A DNA stretch of 47,968 nt from CBDUBH01 sp965365345 (GTDB lineage Bacteria > Bacteroidota > Ignavibacteria > Ignavibacteriales > SURF-24): contig CBDUBH010000015.1 of the NCBI GenBank assembly GCA_965365345.1, forward strand, positions 1 to 47,968, written 5' to 3'. This document shows positions 41,399 through 47,968 of the stretch, piece by piece; position 1 is the stretch's first letter; each line of letters starts with the position of its first letter. The notes under the pieces are model-generated. The model was given only the letters and a program-made list of their open reading frames with translations, had not been told where the DNA came from and ran no database searches. The position numbers and the translations under genes are program-made.

Positions 41399-41983
41399 TT
41401 ACTCATGATAAATATTTTTTAATAATTTCTGAAGTTGAGCCCTTCCTCTGTTAATTCTTGATTTTACAGTTCCGATTGAAAGTCCTGTTATTTCGGCAAT
41501 TTCTTCATATGAAAGTTCCTGAATATCACGAAGTACAACAATTTCTCTGTAAACGGGTTTTACTTTTTCCAAAGCTTCCTGAATCAATTTATTTTTGATT
41601 CCGCTATCGGCAAAAGCATCAGGCAAAATATTCGGATCTTCAATATCAATTTTATGCTCTTCATCATCATTTCCGAAAATTGAAAAGAGTTTTTTTCTTT
41701 TTCTTCTTTTCAATTCATTTTTTGCCAGATTAGTGGCTATGGTATAGATCCAAGTTGAAAATTTTGCAAATGATTTATAGGAATCTTTGTTCAGATAAAA
41801 TCTTATCATTGTATCCTGAACAATGTCGCTGCTTGCGTCTTTATCTCCCACAAATCTGAAAACAAAATTTGTTAACGGATCTTTGTACCGCCTTACAAGA
41901 ATTTCAAAAGCTTCTTCAGTATTGTTATCCTGAAATTCTTTAATTAACTGTTCGTCTGTAAGTTCCGAAAGTTTTTCGTACAA
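41399..41983 (-). CDS. ECF-type RNA polymerase sigma factor
   Basis: A 194-residue sigma factor. Region 2 is L-V-R-R-Y-K-D-P-L-T-N-F-V-F-R-F-V-G with D-I-V-Q-D-T-M-I-R-F and W-I-Y-T-I-A-T-N; region 4 is E-L-S-Y-E-E-I-A-E-I-T-G-L-S-I-G-T-V-K-S-R. It lacks regions 1 and 3, which defines the ECF group. It would redirect RNA polymerase to stress-type promoters when released by the membrane protein encoded next to it. Confidence 0.92.
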   Translation of the reverse strand: MYEKLSELTDEQLIKEFQDNNTEEAFEILVRRYKDPLTNFVFRFVGDKDASSDIVQDTMIRFYLNKDSYKSFAKFSTWIYTIATNLAKNELKRRKRKKLFSIFGNDDEEHKIDIEDPNILPDAFADSGIKNKLIQEALEKVKPVYREIVVLRDIQELSYEEIAEITGLSIGTVKSRINRGRAQLQKLLKNIYHE

Positions 41984-42081
41984 CGATATTTATACTCTCT
42001 TTATTATGAAAATGTTTCAATTATTTAAGATTTTAGTTTAATAAAATCAATATAATAAATCTAAATTTAATCTTTAGGATT

Positions 42082-43107
42082 TTATTTTACCGTATTAAAA
42101 ATTTCGGTAAGCAAAATTAAAATAACGGTTTTTTGATCGGTGCCGGAAGTTTTCAAACTTACATCGGCTTTTAGCAGTGAATTTGCAATGCTCGAAATTC
42201 TTTTTCCTCTAAAAATTGCCGCGCCTTTTTTATAATCAGTGTAATAATAAGGATGGAGCCCAATTTTTCTTGCAACATCCTGATCGCTTAATCCGTCTTT
42301 TTCAAGTTCCGGAATTTGTGCTATCGCGGTAAAAAATCTTGTTAGCATTACTACAATAAAAAGCGGTTCTTTTCCCTGATCCAAAATATTAAAAGCGATT
42401 TCCACGGCTTTTGGTTTTTGTAAAAACGCGATCGCTTTTTGAAGTTCGAAGATCGTGTATTCTTTTAATTCCGATGTTAAAGATTCAATAGTTTCGTACG
42501 TAATTTCTTTATTCGCGCCAAGATACGAAAACATTTTCTGAAGCTGCATTTCTATCAAACTTCTGTTTTCGCCGACAATATCCAAAATCAATCTGGCATT
42601 TTCCGTTGAAATATTTTTATCATTACGCGAGCAATATTTAATTACCCAATTTACAAGTTCCTCGCCTCTTAATTCCTTTGCTTCAAAAATGAAATTTTTT
42701 GCAGCCATTGCAGGATAAGGTTCATTATCCAGATTTGAAATGCTGCCTTGTTTTGTAATTACCAAAATTGAAAAATCGGCGGGATTTTTTATATAAGAAT
42801 TTAAGATCGTGCGGTTTTCTTTTTTATCGTCAAAATCTTTATAGATTACAAGTTTCTTTTCAGAGCCGAAAGGAAAAGCCAAAGCGGAATTTACCACCTG
42901 CTCAAAAGTGTGATCTTTTGAATTTAGAATTTCTCTATCAAAATCAGATGTTAAAAAAGGCTGAACAGTTTTTTCGATTGCCTTTGCAGCACTTTCAATA
43001 CTGTATGAATCTTCACCGAATAAAAAATAAACAGGCAGTAAAGTTTCTTTTTTAAGAAATTTATTTATGTTAAAAATTGAAGGAGCCGTTGTTTTGCTTT
43101 TTGCCAT
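42082..43107 (-). CDS. holA: DNA polymerase III subunit delta
   Basis: A 341-residue clamp-loader subunit. The N-terminal AAA-like domain begins L-P-V-Y-F-L-F-G-E-D-S-Y, the family signature; A-F-P-F-G-S-E-K-K-L-V-I-Y-K-D-F follows. The middle domain has L-I-E-M-Q-L-Q-K-M, and the C-terminal collar domain ends with A-D-V-S-L-K-T-S-G. Delta opens the sliding clamp. The gene is in its usual size range. Confidence 0.93.
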   Translation of the reverse strand: MAKSKTTAPSIFNINKFLKKETLLPVYFLFGEDSYSIESAAKAIEKTVQPFLTSDFDREILNSKDHTFEQVVNSALAFPFGSEKKLVIYKDFDDKKENRTILNSYIKNPADFSILVITKQGSISNLDNEPYPAMAAKNFIFEAKELRGEELVNWVIKYCSRNDKNISTENARLILDIVGENRSLIEMQLQKMFSYLGANKEITYETIESLTSELKEYTIFELQKAIAFLQKPKAVEIAFNILDQGKEPLFIVVMLTRFFTAIAQIPELEKDGLSDQDVARKIGLHPYYYTDYKKGAAIFRGKRISSIANSLLKADVSLKTSGTDQKTVILILLTEIFNTVK

Positions 43108-43192
43108 CGTAAAATTCGATTATTGAAATATTCATTGGAAATATAAAAATAAACAAAATTAAACTTCATTGAAAATTCAAATTTTAAAATAA

Positions 43193-43232
43193 AAAAGCCG
43201 TCATCTATATTTTATTAAATGACGGCTTTTTA
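43193..43232. terminator. Bidirectional terminator
   Basis: The stem AAAAAGCCGTCAT / ATGACGGCTTTTT has A/T tracts on both sides. On the minus strand it ends transcription of the M28 peptidase gene before holA. Confidence 0.9.
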
Positions 43233-43312
43233 AGCTTTCACTTTAAGATATCAGATTTCAGAATTTTAACTTTAACGCTTCTAAATTCTTACTTTCTTAC
43301 ATTCTTAATTTC

Positions 43313-46132
43313 TTATTTTACCAGCATCATCTTTTTCGATTGAATAAAATTATCAGCTTTAATTTGATAAATATAGATTCCGCTTGGTAAATTTGATGCA
43401 TTAAAATTCACTTTGTATTGCCCCGCATTTTGAATTTCATTTACCAGAGTTTGAACTTCTCTTCCTAATACATCAAATATTTTAAGTTCAACTTTACTTT
43501 GCGCTGAAAGCTGATAGCTGATTGCAGTACTCGGATTAAATGGATTCGGATAATTTTGATTCAACGCAAATTCTTTCGGTAACGAAATTCCTTTTTCCTC
43601 AACCGGAGTAACTTCGTTCATAAAGTTTTCAAGAATTTGATTTAAGAAGTTTTCCGATTCATCTTTTTGCATATAATAAAGCGGAAAACTTAAAATTACC
43701 AATTTGTAATCATCACCTGAATATTGAATTCCAACAGGTTTTCCTTTGAACTTTCCGGCATTTTCGTTTATATCAAAATTGGTATCAAAAAAGAAAATTT
43801 CTTCAGCTTCATCATTTGCAGAAATACTTTCGATTCCGCTTAAGTGATAATTATAATCGGCTTTTGTTTTATTTGAATCAGCAAAAATATTATTGTATGG
43901 ATCACTTGTAGCACCAATAAATCTTGATGAGATACTAAATTCAGCTTTTTCTACTTTGAAATATTTATTCATCGAATGTGTGCTATCAAAAATTGCGGTT
44001 AAGCCGGAATTTTTTGCTAATGCTCTGGTTGGTCTGTAACCGGAATAAACTAAGTTACCGCCAAACTGTAAATATTCTGAAAGCGCTTCGGTCATTTCGG
44101 TACTTACAGCGGAAGAATTATCATCCCCGTGCCAAACAACAGTAGAATAAGCACCAAGATTTGAAAGCTCTAAAGTTTTTTCAGTTGCAATATCTAAAAC
44201 CTGAGTTTTAAATGATTTTGTTATTGTTGAGTAAAATTCATCAACATCTTCATCAGTCGGATCCAAAATTGCACCGCTGCCGTCTTTTGTTTCATCAACA
44301 ATTAAAATTCCCTGATCTAAAGTTACTGCTCTTGATCTTACAAATGAGGCCGTTAAATTTTGATTTCCATCAAGATCAACCGATTCAATTTTGTAGTAAC
44401 TGAAATTTTCATGAGGCATCGTTTCATCAATAAATACAGTATCTTGAATCAATTCTGAATTTATCTTTTCGAATGATTCATTTTCACTATTTGATCTGTA
44501 AATATTATATCCGGCAAAATCCAATTCTAAATTTTTATTCCAATTAAGTTCAACTTTATTCATTAATGGTTTTGCTAAAATAACTTTTGGCGCTGCGGGA
44601 AGTGTTCTTGGTACACCTGATCTTTCAACAATGAAACTTTCGTTACCGTCTTTATCAACAGTTGAAACTCCGAAGTAGTAAGTTTTACCTTCTTCAAAAA
44701 CAGACATTGCAAATCCACCTTCATTCAATTCCCTAATATCAGAATATGAACCGCTTGTTTCTCCAACATATAAATTATAATGATCAAAATCTTTGTCAGT
44801 AGAAACATCCCAGGTAACAGCAAGAGATTTTCCATCACCAACATCAGCAACTTTTAAATTTTTAATCTTATCCGGAATTACAATTGCGTTTAACAAAGTT
44901 GCGCATGAACCTTTTATAACTTCCGCACAATATTCCATATTGTAATTTTTAATAGTATCTGAAGGTTGGTGGTAAAAAGGACTGAAAATATCTTCAAAAA
45001 AGTAAACCGCCGGAAATCCGAATCTGTAATAAGAATAACTATCAGATCCGCTTGAATTTGCATCTCCCCAAACCGGACTTAAAATCGAGTTTTCACCGGT
45101 TGATTTAATTGCCAATTCTCTATAATTTTCCGAACCGGTGTAATAATAAATTGCAACTGCACTTTGCGAATCCGGATAAGGAGTAAAAGCGATCATATCG
45201 TGATTTATCATCAATCTGATATTTTCAGCTTTCTCATAAGCTTTTTTTGCAAGATCAAAACTTCCGTGCAATCCGTATTCTTCAGCGGCAAACGTCATAA
45301 ACTTTATTGTTGCTTCGGGCTGATAATTATTTTTCATTAAAACTCTCGCAACTTCCAAAGCCGCAGTTGTACCGCTTGCATTATCATCAGCACCCGGAGC
45401 AATTGCGTAAGGATTTCCCGATGAATATGAATCATGATGACCGCCAACGATATAAATCTGATCTTCGTTTACATTTCCTTTTAAAGTCGCTACAACATTG
45501 TACTGCCATGTATTTTGATATTGAAAAGAATCAAGTACAACATCTGTAAATCCCATTCTTTTAAATTGATTCATTATCCAAAGCGAAACTTCTTTACGGT
45601 TTTCCGCAAATAAAAAACGAGTTTCAAAATCCTGTAATTTTTGAATGAACCATTTTACGCTATCGGCATCTATATCATTTACAATTTCTGCAATCGCAGC
45701 AGCATCTGTTTTTAAATTTTTAAAATTACTTTGAATTACTTTTTCATTTTTAAATGTTACCGGAGTTTCCGTTAATTCAATTGCGTTTTGAGTGATGAAA
45801 ATATTTTCTTCTTCTGAAGAATTTTCAATTATCGAAATTTCTTCATCTGAAACCTGAAGCTTGTTTTGCTTCAAAAAATATTTAGAATTTTCATCAGCTT
45901 TTTTTATGATGGAAATTCCTGCATTCAAATTCTGAAGCGTTTTAATTTGGCTTCCGGTAAGTTTTGTAAGAAGATTTTCATCTGAAATGTAAAGAACCGG
46001 GGCTTTGATCTGTTCTAATTTGTTCAATACTTTTTGATCTTTTAACTTGACCTGAACGAAAAATTTTTCATTTTTTTGCGCAAATGAAAAAGTGGAAACG
46101 AGTAACAAAAGTACAAGAATTCTTTTAAACAT
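43313..46132 (-). CDS. Secreted M28 zinc peptidase with fibronectin type III-like region and T9SS sorting domain
   Basis: A 939-residue secreted peptidase. The ATG at 46132 starts a clean signal peptide (M-F-K-R-I-L-V-L-L-L-L-V-S) and has GGGAG just upstream; an in-frame TTG at 46144 overlaps that site and is less likely. The M28 domain (about residues 150-420) has G-G-H-H-D-S (His ligand), G-A-D-D-N-A-S-G (bridging Asp), A-A-E-E-Y-G (catalytic Glu) and N-H-D-M-I. A fibronectin type III-like region and a further beta domain follow, then N-Y-P-N-P-F-N-P of the T9SS type A sorting domain. It is an aminopeptidase acting outside the cell. Confidence 0.92.
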   Translation of the reverse strand: MFKRILVLLLLVSTFSFAQKNEKFFVQVKLKDQKVLNKLEQIKAPVLYISDENLLTKLTGSQIKTLQNLNAGISIIKKADENSKYFLKQNKLQVSDEEISIIENSSEEENIFITQNAIELTETPVTFKNEKVIQSNFKNLKTDAAAIAEIVNDIDADSVKWFIQKLQDFETRFLFAENRKEVSLWIMNQFKRMGFTDVVLDSFQYQNTWQYNVVATLKGNVNEDQIYIVGGHHDSYSSGNPYAIAPGADDNASGTTAALEVARVLMKNNYQPEATIKFMTFAAEEYGLHGSFDLAKKAYEKAENIRLMINHDMIAFTPYPDSQSAVAIYYYTGSENYRELAIKSTGENSILSPVWGDANSSGSDSYSYYRFGFPAVYFFEDIFSPFYHQPSDTIKNYNMEYCAEVIKGSCATLLNAIVIPDKIKNLKVADVGDGKSLAVTWDVSTDKDFDHYNLYVGETSGSYSDIRELNEGGFAMSVFEEGKTYYFGVSTVDKDGNESFIVERSGVPRTLPAAPKVILAKPLMNKVELNWNKNLELDFAGYNIYRSNSENESFEKINSELIQDTVFIDETMPHENFSYYKIESVDLDGNQNLTASFVRSRAVTLDQGILIVDETKDGSGAILDPTDEDVDEFYSTITKSFKTQVLDIATEKTLELSNLGAYSTVVWHGDDNSSAVSTEMTEALSEYLQFGGNLVYSGYRPTRALAKNSGLTAIFDSTHSMNKYFKVEKAEFSISSRFIGATSDPYNNIFADSNKTKADYNYHLSGIESISANDEAEEIFFFDTNFDINENAGKFKGKPVGIQYSGDDYKLVILSFPLYYMQKDESENFLNQILENFMNEVTPVEEKGISLPKEFALNQNYPNPFNPSTAISYQLSAQSKVELKIFDVLGREVQTLVNEIQNAGQYKVNFNASNLPSGIYIYQIKADNFIQSKKMMLVK

Positions 46133-46171
46133 AATTTCTCCCAAAGGATTTATTTTTAGTACCGGACTGCC

Positions 46172-46657
46172 TTAAAGTTTTAACGCGAGCAATTTTTTTC
46201 CGCTCTCCAAATAATAGTTCAAAGATTTTTCCCACCATTTCATCATATCAAAAAATTTTTTTGATGAATTTCCTTCAACGTATTCATTACCTTTTTCGGT
46301 AAGCGCCGTAAATATGTATTCCAATTCCAAATTTGAAGTTTCATTTTTATTATCTTCAATTTGCATTTTTATTTGCACGGCAAGTATTTCGGGTGTAATC
46401 CTGAAAAATTCGATAATCTTATTCTCTTCATCAAATTTTGTGATTATCCAGGTAGTGGAAATTTTTTCTTCGTGTTTGGTTTGAAAAATTGCGCCTTCTT
46501 CGCCGCCGCCTGTTTCTGAATATATCATTTGAAAATTCCAGCCGTCAAGCCATTCGGTCATTTTATCCGGAGAAAGCAAAGGGAAGATTTTTTCGGAAGA
46601 TGCGTTTATTTTTTGCGAAACTTTTCGCGCCACTCTTTTTGATTTGAATTCAGACAT
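46172..46657 (-). CDS. SRPBCC (START-like) domain protein
   Basis: A 161-residue protein of the SRPBCC/polyketide-cyclase fold: S-S-E-K-I-F-P-L-L-S-P-D-K-M-T-E-W near the start, then E-E-G-A-I-F-Q-T and W-I-I-T-K-F-D, and a long C-terminal helix. Such proteins bind hydrophobic ligands; the ligand is unknown. It lies just upstream of the M28 gene on the same strand. Confidence 0.8.
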   Translation of the reverse strand: MSEFKSKRVARKVSQKINASSEKIFPLLSPDKMTEWLDGWNFQMIYSETGGGEEGAIFQTKHEEKISTTWIITKFDEENKIIEFFRITPEILAVQIKMQIEDNKNETSNLELEYIFTALTEKGNEYVEGNSSKKFFDMMKWWEKSLNYYLESGKKLLALKL

Positions 46658-46777
46658 AATTATTCACCTGATTTTTCTTTTGAGTTGAAAAATGTGCTTC
46701 TAAATATATAGAATTATTTAGATTTTACGGAATAAATTTTTACTGCTCTGAATTTAATCAAAAAAAAGTTTTTTATT

Positions 46778-47164
46778 TCAGGAAGGATTTGGATGATCGA
46801 AATATCCGTCATTATCCGGATCAGTTGATTGATCCAATTTTTTATTTTTATTCCAGTTTTGTTTGTGTAGATCTTCTTGAGTTGAGTTCAATTTTATTTG
46901 TTCGTTTTCATTTTTCAGTCTTAAATTTTCTTTTAAAACCGTTTTATGATTTTTCAAAAAATCGAATAGAATATACATCGTTATAAAAAATGAAAAATGG
47001 AAAAGGATAATCGGCACAAATCCTAACGATACCATTTTCCAATCACCAAACGGATTTTCCTGTGTGCTGTATGCGGCTATCAAAATATAATCGTAAATTA
47101 TCCAGGCTAATGAAACTATTCCCAAAAGCGTTGTAATTATTGCCGCCATTCTTAACTTCAGCAT
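46778..47164 (-). CDS. Small two-helix membrane protein
   Basis: A 128-residue protein with two membrane helices (about residues 5-32 and 48-70), then a coiled-coil-like stretch (L-K-E-N-L-R-L-K-N-E-N-E-Q-I-K-L) and an acidic end D-P-D-N-D-G-Y-F-D-H-P. I do not recognise the family. No operon partner is evident. Confidence 0.65.
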   Translation of the reverse strand: MLKLRMAAIITTLLGIVSLAWIIYDYILIAAYSTQENPFGDWKMVSLGFVPIILFHFSFFITMYILFDFLKNHKTVLKENLRLKNENEQIKLNSTQEDLHKQNWNKNKKLDQSTDPDNDGYFDHPNPS

Positions 47165-47266
47165 TTTACCCTCTTCATTTAAATTGTTTTTTCTTCCTGC
47201 AAAAATTTTTTACCTGAAAATTGAAAATGCCTTTTTCGTGATTTGAAAAACACATCTTCATAAATA

Positions 47267-47968
47267 TTATTTTGCAATCCAGATCGTTTTTATGTTCATA
47301 AATTCTTTTATTCCATAATGTGAAAGTTCGCGTCCATATCCCGATGCTTTTACTCCGCCGAAAGGCAAACGTGGATCTGATTTTACAATTCCGTTTATAA
47401 ACACTGAACCGGATTCAATTTGCTTTGCCATTTCCGCTGCTTTTTTTGTGTCTTTTGTCCAAATGCTCGCGCCTAATCCGAACGGTGAATCATTCGCAAT
47501 TCTTATTGCGTCATTTTCATTTTGCGCAGCGATTATTGCAAAAACGGGACCGAAAGTTTCTTCATCGGCAATAGCCATTCCTTTTGTAACATTTGTTAGA
47601 ACGGTTGCCGGATAAAAATATCCGGAGCGGTTCAATCTTTTTCCGCCTGCAAGTAAAGTTGCGCCTTTTTCTATTGATCTTTGAACTTGCGAATCCAATT
47701 CATCCAAAAGATCTTCGCGCGCAACCGGACCCAAATCTGTTTCGGTAAATACCGGATCGCCGATTTTCAATTTGTTTACATGTTCAATTAATTTTTCTTC
47801 AAAAAGATTGATGATTCGTTTATCAACAATAAATCTTTTTGCGGCAATGCAGCTTTGTCCGTTGTTAATCAATCTTCCGCTAACGGCGTGTTCAACCGCG
47901 TTATCAATATTTGCATCAGCCAAAACTATGAAAGGATCGCTTCCGCCGAGTTCCAGAACTGTTTTTTT
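47267..47968 (-). CDS. Aldehyde dehydrogenase, C-terminal part (succinate-semialdehyde dehydrogenase-like)
   Basis: The C-terminal 233 residues of an aldehyde dehydrogenase; the gene runs off the right edge of the window, where the frame is still open. The first visible residues are K-K-T-V-L-E-L-G-G-S-D-P-F (the E-L-G-G motif with the general-base Glu), followed by N-N-G-Q-S-C-I-A-A-K-R with the catalytic Cys, and E-T-F-G-P-V and P-F-G-G-V-K-A-S-G-Y-G-R-E. The pattern is closest to NAD(P)-dependent succinate-semialdehyde dehydrogenases (Sad/GabD). It oxidises an aldehyde to the acid. Confidence 0.88.
   Translation of the reverse strand, partial: KKTVLELGGSDPFIVLADANIDNAVEHAVSGRLINNGQSCIAAKRFIVDKRIINLFEEKLIEHVNKLKIGDPVFTETDLGPVAREDLLDELDSQVQRSIEKGATLLAGGKRLNRSGYFYPATVLTNVTKGMAIADEETFGPVFAIIAAQNENDAIRIANDSPFGLGASIWTKDTKKAAEMAKQIESGSVFINGIVKSDPRLPFGGVKASGYGRELSHYGIKEFMNIKTIWIAK

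Overview
The window looks like chromosomal DNA of an Ignavibacteria-type bacterium (Bacteroidota/Chlorobi lineage). Two large secreted enzymes on the right end in a type A type-IX-secretion sorting domain of the NYPNPFNP kind that is common in that class. The DNA is AT-rich, and the housekeeping genes (DNA polymerase III delta, ECF sigma factor, TrmH-type methyltransferase, RocD) fit this. The assignment is an inference from motifs; no 16S gene is present.

Layout. Positions 1 to about 31.85 kb are an integrated element that runs off the left edge. Its right boundary is a tRNA-Thr(UGU) gene (31859-31931, minus) with a tyrosine recombinase ending about 100 bp from the tRNA 3' end. The left 7.1 kb is a minus-strand phage-type replication/recombination module: replication initiator-like protein, PD-(D/E)xK nuclease, RecT, YqaJ exonuclease and small DNA-binding proteins. 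It faces a LexA/CI-like S24 repressor (7270-7905, plus) across an intergenic region carrying AAGTA-type operators. No capsid, tail, terminase or conjugation gene is visible, so prophage, satellite and IME remain open.

From 7.9 to 30.4 kb lies about 22.5 kb of cargo, all on the plus strand. A conflict/defence block (11.2-19.3 kb) holds (i) a three-gene ABC-3C system (metallophosphoesterase effector, MC6-like middle component, DUF2326 ATPase), (ii) a type II restriction-modification pair (HEAT-repeat/beta-class methyltransferase fusion and a CfrBI-like endonuclease), and (iii) a graspetide-type RiPP locus. The RiPP precursor carries three copies of a new-looking core T-x-(T/S)-x-T-x-V-x-x-E-x-x-D-E, followed by an MvdD-like ATP-grasp ligase and a coupled membrane protein. 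This locus is the best candidate for an undescribed system.

The remaining cargo (7.9-10.9 and 19.3-30.4 kb) is a string of short same-strand genes: eight predicted lipoproteins, a GNAT, two NTF2-fold proteins, an NAD(P)-binding protein, small membrane proteins and unknowns. Between several of them lies a 110-185 bp imperfect palindromic element beginning (C)TAACC..GTTCAACCCGACAGCC. One copy (22145-22272) fits the integron attC consensus at both ends (RYYYAAC / GTTRRRY). I read this part as a decayed gene-cassette array without an integron integrase (CALIN-like) carried inside the mobile element.

Right of the tRNA (32.0-48.0 kb) is ordinary chromosome: DUF971 protein and TrmH methyltransferase (overlapping pair), DinB-like protein, secreted alpha-amylase, YjbQ family protein, ornithine aminotransferase, a lipoprotein copper nitrite reductase fused to cytochrome c, an ECF sigma factor with a putative anti-sigma partner, HolA, a secreted M28 peptidase, an SRPBCC protein, a small membrane protein and the C-terminal part of an aldehyde dehydrogenase cut by the window edge.
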